NCBI GenBank assembly: GCA_964581565.1
Contig: CAZOOZ010000001.1
Location: 310,001 to 374,000 of the forward strand
DNA from: UBA1433 sp964581565
Lineage (GTDB): Bacteria; Bacillota; Clostridia; Eubacteriales; UBA1433
Reading direction: 5' to 3'
Length of the DNA: 64,000 nucleotides
The stretch's first letter is position 1; every line of letters begins with the position of its first letter. Shown piece after piece: positions 16,713-25,508 of this stretch. Below the pieces are notes generated by a model that saw nothing but the letters and a program-made list of their open reading frames with translations, did no database searches and was not told where the DNA came from. A program made the translations under genes and the position numbers.

Positions 16713-18905
16713 TCAGGTAAGGTCAAAACGGTCTGCGTTCATTACCTTATTCCAAGCGGATATGAAGTCGTTTATAAATTTATCCTGAGCATCGTCACAT
16801 GCATAGACCTCCGCAATGGCTCTGAGTTGGGAGTTTGAACCGAATATGAGATCCACTCTGGTGCCGGTCCATTTGAGTTCTCCCGTTACACGATCACGGC
16901 CTTCGAATATGTCTTTGTTTTCTGAGGTTGGTTTCCATGTCGTGCCCATGTCGAGAAGATTAACAAAGAAGTCATTTGTGAGCATGCCCGGTCGTTTAGT
17001 GAAAACGCCATGCTCAGATTGAGCGTAGTTGGCATTCAAAGCGCGCATGCCTCCAATCAATACAGTCATCTCGGGAGCGGTTAATGTCAGCAGCTGTGCG
17101 CGATCGAGAAGCATTTCCTCTGCGGATACAACATAGTTGGATTTCTGATAGTTGCAAAAACCATCCGCTTTCGGCTCGAGAACCGCAAATGACTGCACAT
17201 CGGTCTGCTCCTGCAGTGCATCCGTGCGACCCGGCATAAACGGAACAGAAACATTATGACCGGCATTCCTTGCAGCCTGTTCTAATGCCGCGCATCCGCC
17301 AAGAACAATCAAATCGGCGAGAGAAACTCTCTTTTGCCCGGACTGTGCGTTGTTGAACTGGGTCTGAATTTCCTGGAAAGTTTGCAGCACGATTTTTAGT
17401 TGGCTGGGCTGGTTGACTTCCCAGTCTTTCTGCGGAGCAAGGCGAATGCGTGCACCGTTTGCTCCGCCGCGTTTATCGGAACCGCGGAACGTGGATGCCG
17501 ATGCCCAAGCTGTGCGGATCAGTTGAGGAATGGAAAGGCCGGACTCTATGATTTTCTTCTTAAGAACGGTGATATCATGCTCGTCAACCAATTCATGATC
17601 AACCTCAGGCACCGGATCTTGCCAGATAAGCTTTTCCGAAGGCACCTCCGGACCCAGATAGCGTGAATGCGGACCCATATCGCGGTGGGTAAGCTTGAAC
17701 CATGCACGGGCAAAAGCATCTCTGAACTCTTCGGGGTTTTGCTGGTAGCGCCGCGCGATCGGCTCGTAGATAGGATCGAAGCGAAGGGAAAGATCCGCCG
17801 TAGTCATCATTGGTCTGCGTTTCTTCGACGGGTCGTGGGCATCGACCACCATATCTTCTTCGTCCACGTCTTTGGCCAGCCACTGATTCGCTCCGGCAGG
17901 GCTTTTGACCAGCTCCCATTCGTATTTGAACAGCACTTTCAGATAACCCATGTCCCACTTTGTCGGGTTCGGTTTCCATGCGCCTTCAATGCCACTGCCG
18001 ATCGTATCGCCGCCTTTTCCGCTTTTAAAGCTGCTTTTCCAGCCAAGTCCCTGTTCTTCGATGCCTGCGGCTTCTGGTTCCGGGCCCACATGAGTTGCAG
18101 GACCGGCGCCATGGCATTTGCCGAATGTGTGTCCTCCGGCAACGAGCGCAACGGTTTCTTCATCATTCATAGCCATGCGTGCGAAAGTCTGACGGACATC
18201 GTAACCTGAGGCGACCGGATCGGGATTGCCGTTTGGCCCTTCGGGATTAACGTAAATCAGACCCATCTGCACGGCAGCGAGCGGATTCTCCAAGTCCCTG
18301 TCGCTGGAATAGCGTTTGTCGCCAAGCCACTCGGCTTCTGAACCCCAGTAAACATCTTCTTGAGGCTCCCAAACATCCTCGCGACCGCCGCCAAAGCCGA
18401 ATGTCTTTAATCCCATAGACTCCAGAGCACAAGTTCCTGTGAGGATCATCAGATCCGCCCACGAGATTTTCTTTCCGTATTTTTTCTTTATTGGCCAAAG
18501 TAAACGGCGTGCTTTATCGAGATTCACATTGTCAGGCCAGCTGTTTAGAGGCGCAAAACGTTGAGTTCCGTCTCCTGCGCCGCCGCGACCATCACCCATG
18601 CGGTAGGTGCCTGCACTGTGCCATGCCATGCGGATAAAAAACGGGCCGTAGTGAGCGTAATCGGCAGGCCACCAATCTTGAGAGTCGGTCATTAATGCAA
18701 ATAAATCATTCTTCAGAGCTTTGAGATCAAGTTTCTTGAATTCTTCAGCATAGCTGAAGCCAGCGCCCATCGGATTGCTTAAGTCTGAATTTTGATGAAG
18801 AATTTTGAGGTTCAACTGGTTTGGCCACCAGTCCTTGTTCGAAGTGCCACCGCCAGAAATGGCTTTTCTTGTTTTACCTGTCACTGGGCATTTCATTTCT
18901 TTCAT
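16713..18905 (-). CDS. katG: Catalase-peroxidase KatG
   Basis: Bifunctional haem enzyme that removes hydrogen peroxide. At 730 residues it has the two-domain KatG length. Distal haem triad R92-W95-H96 (IRMAWHSAGTYR), the proximal histidine motif (ALVAGGHTFGKCHG) and the degenerate C-terminal copy of the peroxidase fold (LIRTAWASASTFRGSDKRGG) are all visible. AGGAGG precedes the ATG. It follows the Fur-family gene by 14 nt in the same direction, so the two form a peroxide-response operon. Its base composition is clearly richer in G+C than its neighbours, which suggests acquisition by transfer. Confidence 0.96.
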   Translation of the reverse strand: MKEMKCPVTGKTRKAISGGGTSNKDWWPNQLNLKILHQNSDLSNPMGAGFSYAEEFKKLDLKALKNDLFALMTDSQDWWPADYAHYGPFFIRMAWHSAGTYRMGDGRGGAGDGTQRFAPLNSWPDNVNLDKARRLLWPIKKKYGKKISWADLMILTGTCALESMGLKTFGFGGGREDVWEPQEDVYWGSEAEWLGDKRYSSDRDLENPLAAVQMGLIYVNPEGPNGNPDPVASGYDVRQTFARMAMNDEETVALVAGGHTFGKCHGAGPATHVGPEPEAAGIEEQGLGWKSSFKSGKGGDTIGSGIEGAWKPNPTKWDMGYLKVLFKYEWELVKSPAGANQWLAKDVDEEDMVVDAHDPSKKRRPMMTTADLSLRFDPIYEPIARRYQQNPEEFRDAFARAWFKLTHRDMGPHSRYLGPEVPSEKLIWQDPVPEVDHELVDEHDITVLKKKIIESGLSIPQLIRTAWASASTFRGSDKRGGANGARIRLAPQKDWEVNQPSQLKIVLQTFQEIQTQFNNAQSGQKRVSLADLIVLGGCAALEQAARNAGHNVSVPFMPGRTDALQEQTDVQSFAVLEPKADGFCNYQKSNYVVSAEEMLLDRAQLLTLTAPEMTVLIGGMRALNANYAQSEHGVFTKRPGMLTNDFFVNLLDMGTTWKPTSENKDIFEGRDRVTGELKWTGTRVDLIFGSNSQLRAIAEVYACDDAQDKFINDFISAWNKVMNADRFDLT

Positions 18906-18919
18906 AAAAAACCTCCTTT

Positions 18920-19351
18920 TTAATCAGTGTTCTCTATATTTGAAAGGCATTTTGGACAAACGCCCTTAAAATATACATTTTTATCATTAATCTTGAAGTT
19001 ATTAAGATCTGCTGAGGTCAATGAATCAATGTCCATGTTAAAATTATAAATTGTCCCGCAGGATTCGCATTTAAAATGCCCATGGTTTTTGACCTCGATA
19101 TCATATCTGGTTTCATTATCTTCTATGGTAATTACTTTTACCAAGCCTGCATCTGTCAATATTTTTAATGTGTTATAAACGGTTGTTTTTGATAATGTAG
19201 ATATATTCTTTTTTAGATCGGTATATATTTGATCAACAGTTGGATGACATCGGTTTTGAGCAAGATATTCTAAAACCTTCAACCGCTGATGTGAAAGATG
19301 AATATTTTTTTTCTTTAATTCTTTTTCTAAATCTTGGAATGAAGGCTTCAT
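18920..19351 (-). CDS. perR: Fur-family peroxide regulator, PerR type
   Basis: 143 residues from the ATG at 19351, chosen over a GTG nine bases upstream because AGGAAG lies at proper spacing only for the ATG. Winged helix (HLSHQRLKVLEYLAQNRCHP, then STLSKTTVYNTLKILTDAGL) and two CxxC zinc pairs (CESCG and CPKC). The regulatory-site histidine/aspartate segment (HGHFKCESC, FNMDID) fits PerR, which senses peroxide by iron-catalysed oxidation. Its position just upstream of katG supports that role; a Fur or Zur identity is less likely but not excluded by sequence alone. Confidence 0.85.
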   Translation of the reverse strand: MKPSFQDLEKELKKKNIHLSHQRLKVLEYLAQNRCHPTVDQIYTDLKKNISTLSKTTVYNTLKILTDAGLVKVITIEDNETRYDIEVKNHGHFKCESCGTIYNFNMDIDSLTSADLNNFKINDKNVYFKGVCPKCLSNIENTD

Positions 19352-19702
19352 TATAATCACTTCCTGTACTTATAATAAAATGAATAAATAATTTGAACTA
19401 ATAATAAAGTTGTTATCATTACAATTATATTATATACATTTATAATTTTTAATACAATATTAAATGAATAAAAAAATTTCTTTAGACAAACGAAGATTAA
19501 AATAATCACTCTTTTTTGCTATAAAAACCGGCTTTTTGCATATAAAAATACCAGTTTATTAGTTTGCATTTTTGATCAGGTATTGCTCTCGTCAAGCAAT
19601 GACTATTCCGCTTGCAACAGCCTTTTTCCTTCTTTCGCTTGATATAAATCAGACGTGGTAAGGACTTGTTATTAAATGATTTTTATTATTTTATGTCAAA
19701 AA
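19352..19702. other. Gene-free upstream region of perR-katG
   Basis: AT-rich gap with no open frame worth reporting. It must contain the perR-katG promoter. Several partial matches to the PerR palindrome occur but none is convincing. Confidence 0.5.
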
Positions 19703-19733
19703 AAAGAAGGATACTTAAACAGTATCCTTCTTT
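19703..19733 (-). terminator. Terminator of the DUF2089 operon; GGATAC-type hairpin
   Basis: Perfect 13-bp stem AAAGAAGGATACT / AGTATCCTTCTTT, followed on the minus strand by a run of U. It lies 12 nt after the lipoprotein stop. Confidence 0.85.
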
Positions 19734-19744
19734 CTTCATGAATG

Positions 19745-20266
19745 CTATTCTGTCAAAACCAACAATAACCGCGGGAATAAAGGATCGGGATATTTCCAGC
19801 TCTCCACTTCGAAAATGCTTCCTTTCAGCTCTGCATCTGATATATTGAAAGGAATAGTGATATTTCGCTCGATGGCTGTGTCTTGTTTGGTAATACCGTT
19901 TTTTAAACTTCCGGTAATAATATAATCCGTTTTGATATTGATTAATTTTTCAAACCGTGTTCTGTTTTGCTGTACCGTGCAGCCTGTCAGCTGCGCATCT
20001 CCGATTAGGCCCGTGACGCTGCCATCCTCTTTAATTATAATTTCTATATTTATCCAGTCTTCCTCATACGGACTCGGCGATTGACCTTTTTTAAACGGGG
20101 CGGATATCTCACATTCTCCGGTCCATTTTCCTATTAGAGATTGTGAAGGGGTAAAATTCTTCATTGCACTGCGATTACAGGCAACCGAAACAGGTATTAG
20201 TATCAACATGATTATCAAAAAGATAATAATAGCTTTGAGTCGAATTCCCAGTATTTTTTTATTCAT
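19745..20266 (-). CDS. Hypothetical lipoprotein
   Basis: 173 residues from the ATG at 20266, supported by AAAGGAG upstream. A lysine-rich N-terminus, a hydrophobic stretch (AIIIFLIIMLILIPVSVAC) and a lipobox ending in cysteine near residue 29 predict a lipid-anchored extracellular protein. The mature part looks like a small beta domain (SLIGKWTGECEIS, INIEIIIKEDGSVTGLIGD), resembling lipocalin-like 'GKW' proteins, but I cannot assign a family. Last gene of a three-gene operon with a DUF2089 regulator and a small membrane protein. Confidence 0.7.
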   Translation of the reverse strand: MNKKILGIRLKAIIIFLIIMLILIPVSVACNRSAMKNFTPSQSLIGKWTGECEISAPFKKGQSPSPYEEDWINIEIIIKEDGSVTGLIGDAQLTGCTVQQNRTRFEKLINIKTDYIITGSLKNGITKQDTAIERNITIPFNISDAELKGSIFEVESWKYPDPLFPRLLLVLTE

Positions 20267-20316
20267 ATGAATTCTCCTTTTCTGTATTTTCATATTTGGT
20301 ACTCATAACGAGATAT

Positions 20317-20604
20317 CTATAAGTCGTTGATTCTCATACGGTTGATTTCATTTTCTTTCTTTTTTTCCACTTTTTTTCTGCACGCATTGTATATGCTGAG
20401 CCATAAAATCATGGGGATGATCGAGGCAATAAAGCATAAAAACGCCACAAACATATCTGAAAACATGACAGATATAAAAACCGAGCCTATCAGATTGATA
20501 CAGGGAATGATAAGTCCCCAGTACTTATTTGATCTTAACGATAGAAATACTTGCATGACGACAAGTACTGATAATATCAGTATCACAAAAATATAACCGA
20601 CCAT
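20317..20604 (-). CDS. Small integral membrane protein
   Basis: 95 residues with three predicted spans (residues 3-23, 30-48, 50-72) and a strongly charged C-terminal tail (CRKKVEKKKENEINRMR). AAGGAG precedes the ATG. It starts six bases after the stop of the DUF2089 gene, so the two are co-transcribed. No family recognised; small membrane proteins of this kind often sit next to DUF2089 regulators. Confidence 0.7.
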   Translation of the reverse strand: MVGYIFVILILSVLVVMQVFLSLRSNKYWGLIIPCINLIGSVFISVMFSDMFVAFLCFIASIIPMILWLSIYNACRKKVEKKKENEINRMRINDL

Positions 20605-20609
20605 TTCAC

Positions 20610-20906
20610 TTAGCTCCTTACCTGTTTTTTATATTCGTTGATCAGGATTTTTGCAGTATCCAAAGAAATCTTTTCATCGATTGCCAGTTTTTTTATCAAT
20701 GCAATATACGGTTCGGTGGATTGTGAGTCGTTTATTTTTATTTTTTGTATCAATTTATCCAATCTCAGTCTGAGAGTGGGATAAGTCACATCATATATCG
20801 TTGCTATTTCTTTTAGTGATCCTGATGTCAGAATAAAATTTTTAATAAAATTAATATCTTCATCATCTAAATTTACCAGCCATTCCGGAATATTGTTCTC
20901 AGTCAT
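20610..20906 (-). CDS. DUF2089-family regulator
   Basis: 98 residues. A helix-turn-helix is visible in SGSLKEIATIYDVTYPTLRLRLDKLIQKI, which is the pattern of the DUF2089 family, and the C-terminal half (KKLAIDEKISLDTAKILINE) is helical as in relatives. Probably the regulator of its own three-gene operon. GGAGG precedes the ATG. The promoter region carries a matched pair of 12-bp inverted repeats, one of them between -35 and -10, which suggests autoregulation. Confidence 0.8.
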   Translation of the reverse strand: MTENNIPEWLVNLDDEDINFIKNFILTSGSLKEIATIYDVTYPTLRLRLDKLIQKIKINDSQSTEPYIALIKKLAIDEKISLDTAKILINEYKKQVRS

Positions 20907-20922
20907 ATGTGTACCTCCGTTA

Positions 20923-20994
20923 AATATTATTAAAACATATGCGGTAATAAATTTTTATTAATATTAATATATAATTTAATAATATTAAAGTCAA
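20923..20994 (-). promoter_or_regulatory. Promoter of the DUF2089 operon with paired 12-bp inverted repeats
   Basis: Reading on the minus strand: -35 TTGACT (20994-20989), 17-bp spacer, -10 TATATT (20971-20966). The sequence TTTAATAATATT at 20975-20986 lies in the spacer and its exact inverse AATATTATTAAA is at 20923-20934. The pair could bind the operon's own HTH protein. AT-richness weakens the statistical case. Confidence 0.55.
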
Positions 20995-21053
20995 TACTTT
21001 ATTATGATTTAATTTTATTAAAGTTACTATAAATAAAAAATTTTATTGCATTC

Positions 21054-21097
21054 AAAAAGCCTACGGAATTTCAACTGCTGGAATCTTTCCGTAAGCT
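21054..21097 (-). terminator. Terminator of the trp operon
   Basis: 10-bp stem (21058-21067 with 21088-21097, one G-U pair) and a 20-base loop, followed on the minus strand by UUUUU. It is about 50 nt after the trpA stop. Confidence 0.7.
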
Positions 21098-21147
21098 ATT
21101 GGAAAAGAAGGGTATTATTATCAGCCTTAATTGTTACAATCTGTCTA

Positions 21148-21918
21148 TTATAAAATAGCATCCTTCATAGATCTTACATACTCATATATATAGCTTCCCG
21201 CATTCTCTTTGTGTTCGGCAATGATTTTTACAATAGCGCTTCCGACAATAACGCCGTCGGCAATGGAGGCGATATCGCTTGCCTGTTGAGGTGTATTGAT
21301 ACCAAAGCCGACAGCGGCGGGGATAGTGCTTGTTTTTTTCACGGCATTTATCATCGATGCGATGTCGGTAGTAATTATGCTGCGCATTCCCGTGACGCCC
21401 ATTGAAGAGACGATGTATAAAAAACCGGTCGATTCGGACGCTATTTTTTCTATGCGTTCATCGCTTGTGGGAGCAATCAGCGAGATAATATCCACGTCAT
21501 ATTTTAAAGTAATTTCTTTTATTTCCTCTTTTTCTTCAAAAGGCAGATCAGGAATGATGATACCGTCTAAGCCCAGCTGACAGCATTTTGCGAAAAATGC
21601 CTCGTATCCATAGTTAAAAACGGGGTTCAAATAAGTTAAAAACACAAGCGGGATATTTGTTTTCTGGCGTACAGACTGTACAAGGCTGAATACTTTGTTA
21701 AGTGTAGTGCCGGACTTTAAAGCACGAATATTAGCTTGCTGGATCACAATGCCTTCCGCGACGGGATCTGAGAAGGGAATGCCGATTTCGATCAAATCCG
21801 CTCCGCCGCGCACCATTTGCATAATAAATTCTTCACTTTTTTCAATTGTAGGGTCTCCTCCGGTTACAAAGCCGATAAAAGCTTTTTTATTTTTAAACGC
21901 ATTTTTTATTTTACTCAC
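21148..21918 (-). CDS. trpA: Tryptophan synthase alpha chain
   Basis: Cleaves indole-3-glycerol phosphate to indole. Start placed at a GTG (21918) behind AGGGGG, giving 256 residues starting MSKIKNAF; the gene overlaps the end of trpB by eight bases. Catalytic Glu lies in LIEIGIPFSDPVAEG and catalytic Asp in LDGIIIPDLPFEE; the phosphate loop GFGINTP is present. Last gene of the trp operon. Confidence 0.95.
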   Translation of the reverse strand: MSKIKNAFKNKKAFIGFVTGGDPTIEKSEEFIMQMVRGGADLIEIGIPFSDPVAEGIVIQQANIRALKSGTTLNKVFSLVQSVRQKTNIPLVFLTYLNPVFNYGYEAFFAKCCQLGLDGIIIPDLPFEEKEEIKEITLKYDVDIISLIAPTSDERIEKIASESTGFLYIVSSMGVTGMRSIITTDIASMINAVKKTSTIPAAVGFGINTPQQASDIASIADGVIVGSAIVKIIAEHKENAGSYIYEYVRSMKDAIL

Positions 21919-23095
21919 GAATATCCACCCCCTTATAGCGTGCAATGGAAGCAACATCTTTGTCGCCGCGGCCCGATAAGCAGACGATGATGATATCGTC
22001 TTTGTTCATATTCGGTGCTATTTTTTGTACATGCGCGATTGCATGCGCGCTTTCAATGGCGCAGATGATGCCTTCCGTTTTTGCAAGATATTCAAAGGCT
22101 GCAACGGCCTCATCATCTGTGACGGATACATATTGCGCACGATGTGAATCATGAAGATAGGCATGCTCCGGGCCGATTCCCGGATAATCAAGGCCGGCCG
22201 AAATGGAATATACCGGCGCGATTTGGCCTTCATCATCTTGACAAAAGTAGGATTTCATGCCATGAAAAATGCCGATTCTGCCTTTTGAGATTGTGGCCGC
22301 ATGCCTGTCTGTGTCAAGACCGCAGCCTGCAGCCTCGCATCCGATAAGAGTAACGCCGCTGTCTTCAATAAAATGGTAAAACATACCCATGGCGTTGCTG
22401 CCGCCGCCGACACAGGCAACGATAGCGGACGGCAGCCTGCCTTCGATATCCAGAATTTGCTGCCTTGCTTCGCGGCTGATAACACTTTGAAAATCACGTA
22501 CGATCATCGGGAAAGGGTGAGGGCCCATAACGGAGCCGAAAACATAATGGGTGTCATGTATGCGGTTTGTCCAATGCCTCATTGCTTCATTGACGGCATC
22601 TTTAAGCGTCATGGTTCCGCTGCTCACCGCATTCACTTTAGCACCGAGAAGCTCCATGCGATACACGTTTAGTGCCTGCCTTATTGTATCTTCTTTGCCC
22701 ATAAAAATCTCGCACTCCATACCAAGCAGCGCTGCCGCCGTGGCTGTGGCAACTCCGTGCTGGCCTGCGCCTGTCTCAGCGATCACACGCGTTTTACCCA
22801 TTTTTTTGGCCAAAAGCACCTGCCCGAGGACGTTGTTGATTTTATGAGAACCGGTATGGTTGAGATCTTCTCGTTTTAAATAGATTTTGGCGCCGCCCAG
22901 ATCATCTGTCATTTTTTGTGCATGGTAAAGAAGGGAAGGGCGGTTGGCATAGCTGTTGAAGAATTCATTCAGTTCTTCATTAAATGCCGGATCGTGTTTA
23001 TAGAATGCATAGGCTTTTTCAAGATTGATGATTTCATTCATGAGCGTTTCGGGGATATATTGTCCGCCGAAGAGTCCGTATCTTCCTTTTGACAT
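21911..23095 (-). CDS. trpB: Tryptophan synthase beta chain
   Basis: PLP enzyme joining indole and serine to tryptophan. 394 residues, with the PLP lysine K85 in HTGSHKINN, the catalytic ETGAGQHG segment and the PLP-phosphate loop CVGGGSNAMG. Normal TrpB1-type length. RBS AAAGGA. 17 nt downstream of aroF and overlapping trpA. Confidence 0.97.
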   Translation of the reverse strand: MSKGRYGLFGGQYIPETLMNEIINLEKAYAFYKHDPAFNEELNEFFNSYANRPSLLYHAQKMTDDLGGAKIYLKREDLNHTGSHKINNVLGQVLLAKKMGKTRVIAETGAGQHGVATATAAALLGMECEIFMGKEDTIRQALNVYRMELLGAKVNAVSSGTMTLKDAVNEAMRHWTNRIHDTHYVFGSVMGPHPFPMIVRDFQSVISREARQQILDIEGRLPSAIVACVGGGSNAMGMFYHFIEDSGVTLIGCEAAGCGLDTDRHAATISKGRIGIFHGMKSYFCQDDEGQIAPVYSISAGLDYPGIGPEHAYLHDSHRAQYVSVTDDEAVAAFEYLAKTEGIICAIESAHAIAHVQKIAPNMNKDDIIIVCLSGRGDKDVASIARYKGVDIRE

Positions 23096-23112
23096 TACTG
23101 TTTTTATCCTTT

Positions 23113-24126
23113 CTACATGGCTTTTTCTTCAAGAACAGAACGTATTTTGATTTGTTCCATAAGAGAAGCGAATTGATCTAAATCAAGTGACTGAGCGCCG
23201 TCGCAGAGTGCGCAAGCCGGATCGTTGTGCACCTCCACCATGAGGCCGTCTGCGCCCACTGCCAAAGAGGCTTTTGCAAGCGGGCTCACGAGAGAAGCGA
23301 TGCCGCAGGCATGGCTTGGGTCTACGATCACGGGCAGATGCGATTTTTGCTTCAAAAGCGCAACTGCCGATAGATCCAAAGTATTGCGTGTCATCGTCTC
23401 GAATGTGCGTATTCCGCGTTCACACAAAATAATCTCACCGTTCCCTTCAGCGTAGATATATTCGGCGCTCATCAAAAATTCCTCGATCGTGTTTGAAAAT
23501 CCTCGTTTGAGCAAAACAGGTTTGTTTAGTTTGCCGACTTCTTTGAGTAAATCAAAGTTTTGCATATTGCGCGCGCCGATTTGTATGATATCTACATCTT
23601 CAAAATAAGGGATCTGTGTTTGGTTCATGATCTCGGAGACGATCGGAAGCTTTGTCAACTTTTTTGCATACAGTAAAAGCTCAATGCCGTCTGCCTGCAT
23701 ACCCTGAAACGAATAGGGAGAAGTTCTGGGTTTAAACGCACCGCCGCGCAGGATCTTTGCGCCGCTTGCTTTAACGGAAGCGGCGATTTGTGTGATTTGT
23801 TGTTTGCCCTCCACCGAACATGGTCCGGCAATGACCGTAAAAGTGCCCTCGCCGACTAATGTGCTGCCGATTGAGACAATTGTGTTTTCTTGGTGCGCCA
23901 TTCTGTTCACGGCTTTATATGTTTCGCTGATACGCATGGCAGCTTCAATAATATGATTATTTTTTACTTCAAAATCCATATCGATTTCTTTTGTATTCCC
24001 AATCACACAAACGGTTTTCTGCTGCGTGCCAATATTAAGGATAGCAAGAAATCCTTTCTTTTCCCAATCGGCAATAAACCGACGAATCTCATATTCTTTT
24101 GCATTAGTGTTAAGTACAAACACCAT
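23113..24126 (-). CDS. aroF: DAHP synthase (AroF/AroG II-like with N-terminal ferredoxin-like domain)
   Basis: Joins PEP and erythrose 4-phosphate, the first step of the shikimate pathway. Start at 24126 is preferred: AAAGGAGG is upstream and the 337-residue product then begins MVFVLNTNAKEYE, the small ferredoxin-like regulatory domain. The barrel follows with VIAGPCSVEGKQQ, RGGAFKPRTSPYSFQG, QIGARNMQNFDLL and VDPSHACG. It overlaps the end of trpF by 17 nt, so it is translationally coupled. Placing the pathway-entry enzyme inside the trp operon puts it under tryptophan T-box control. Confidence 0.95.
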   Translation of the reverse strand: MVFVLNTNAKEYEIRRFIADWEKKGFLAILNIGTQQKTVCVIGNTKEIDMDFEVKNNHIIEAAMRISETYKAVNRMAHQENTIVSIGSTLVGEGTFTVIAGPCSVEGKQQITQIAASVKASGAKILRGGAFKPRTSPYSFQGMQADGIELLLYAKKLTKLPIVSEIMNQTQIPYFEDVDIIQIGARNMQNFDLLKEVGKLNKPVLLKRGFSNTIEEFLMSAEYIYAEGNGEIILCERGIRTFETMTRNTLDLSAVALLKQKSHLPVIVDPSHACGIASLVSPLAKASLAVGADGLMVEVHNDPACALCDGAQSLDLDQFASLMEQIKIRSVLEEKAM

Positions 24127-24727
24127 GGGAATTGCCTCCTTTGACCGCTTGAACCAAGCTTGTGATTTTTTCTTTGTTTTTTTTTCCGTTGCTTTCCGCT
24201 CCGCTGCTGACATCGATGCAATACGGAAAGTAGGAAAGAGCACGGGCTATATTTTCAGTACTGATACCACCGGCGAGGAAAAATGGTTTTTGTATACGAC
24301 AGATGCTATCCCAGTCGAAGGCTTTTCCGCTTCCGCCCTTGATGTTATCCAGCAGAAGATAATCTGCACTGCTCTGTTCATACGCCAAAATATCGTCTGT
24401 TGTTTCAACTTTTACCGCTTTGATGATTGGCATTGCGCAACATTTGCGAAGCATTTTTATATATTCTTCATTTTCACTTCCGTGAAGCTGAACGATTTTG
24501 ATGACGCCGGCTTGGTATAAATGCAGTATTTCTTTCGCGGGTGCATCCACAAAAACGCCGACGGGGATAATTTTATCGCTCAGTCTTTTACGTAGTTTTA
24601 AGGCTTGCTTTGCGGAGATCTGGCGTTTGCTTGGGGCGAATACAAAACCGATATAATCCGGCATGGCTTCGTTAACAAAGCCTATGTCTTCATTTCGAAA
24701 AAGACCGCATATTTTGATTTTAGCCAT
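24110..24727 (-). CDS. trpF: Phosphoribosylanthranilate isomerase
   Basis: Amadori isomerase step of tryptophan synthesis. Start at 24727 (MAKIKICGLFRNEDIGF) behind GAGGTG gives 205 residues. The catalytic Cys is in KICGL and the catalytic Asp in YLLLDNIKGGSGKAFDW. It overlaps trpC by eight bases and aroF by 17, both signs of coupled translation. Confidence 0.94.
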   Translation of the reverse strand: MAKIKICGLFRNEDIGFVNEAMPDYIGFVFAPSKRQISAKQALKLRKRLSDKIIPVGVFVDAPAKEILHLYQAGVIKIVQLHGSENEEYIKMLRKCCAMPIIKAVKVETTDDILAYEQSSADYLLLDNIKGGSGKAFDWDSICRIQKPFFLAGGISTENIARALSYFPYCIDVSSGAESNGKKNKEKITSLVQAVKGGNSHGVCT

Positions 24728-25508
24728 TAAATTCACCTCGCAGCAGCGCAAACTGTTTTTGAATGTTACCGCTTGTCATAAAGCTCTCGCCAATAAGAAC
24801 ACCATGAACATTGTTCTTTTTAAGTAGAGCAATGTCTTCATGCGTTTGAATTCCGCTTTCACTGATAAAGAGTCTGTCTTGCGGCACAAGTTCCCGCAGA
24901 CGGATCGTATTGGACAGGTCTACTTTAAAAGTTTTCAGGTCACGGTTATTGATACCGATGACACGTCCGCCTGCCGCAAGCGCCAAATGCACTTCTTCTT
25001 TTGTGTGAGATTCGATTAGAGCGGATAAGCCAAGGCTATGTGCGATGTGAATATATTCGGCGAGTTGTGCGCCCTTAAGCAGACCACAGATAAGCAGTAT
25101 GGCAGAAGCCCCGATAAGTTTTGCTTCATAGATTTGATAAGCATCAATGATGAAGTCCTTTCGCAGCAACGGTATACGCACTACATCGGAAATCTCTTTC
25201 AAATAACGGTTATCGCCCATAAAAAATAACGGTTCCGTCAAAACTGAGATCGCTGCAGCGCCTGAGGCTTCATATTGTTTCGCGATATTTAAATAATCAA
25301 AATCCTTGCTGATGACGCCTTTGGACGGAGATGCTTTTTTTATTTCACAAATAAAAGAAATTTCATCTGTTTGAAGCGCGCGTTCAAACGGAAAATCTGT
25401 ATTGCAGGGCATCTCGGCCGCCTTTGAGATGACTTGTTTCAGGTTCATTTTCTTTTTTTGCTGTTCAACACGCTCGGTAGTCTTTTGGGCGATTCTATCT
25501 AGAATCAT
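24720..25508 (-). CDS. trpC: Indole-3-glycerol phosphate synthase
   Basis: Ring-closing step of the pathway. 262 residues, TIM barrel with FICEIKKASPSKGVI (catalytic Lys), PLLRKDFIID, IGINNRDLKTF and FISESGI. The ATG overlaps the trpD stop as ATGA. Separate from trpF here, unlike the fused enzyme of enterics. Confidence 0.96.
   Translation of the reverse strand: MILDRIAQKTTERVEQQKKKMNLKQVISKAAEMPCNTDFPFERALQTDEISFICEIKKASPSKGVISKDFDYLNIAKQYEASGAAAISVLTEPLFFMGDNRYLKEISDVVRIPLLRKDFIIDAYQIYEAKLIGASAILLICGLLKGAQLAEYIHIAHSLGLSALIESHTKEEVHLALAAGGRVIGINNRDLKTFKVDLSNTIRLRELVPQDRLFISESGIQTHEDIALLKKNNVHGVLIGESFMTSGNIQKQFALLRGEFNG

Noticed and set aside
19352..19450. PerR box upstream of perR-katG
   Set aside because: Several AT-rich partial matches to TTATAATNATTATAA exist (for example TTATAATAAAATGAA) but each fails in the second half, so I do not call one.
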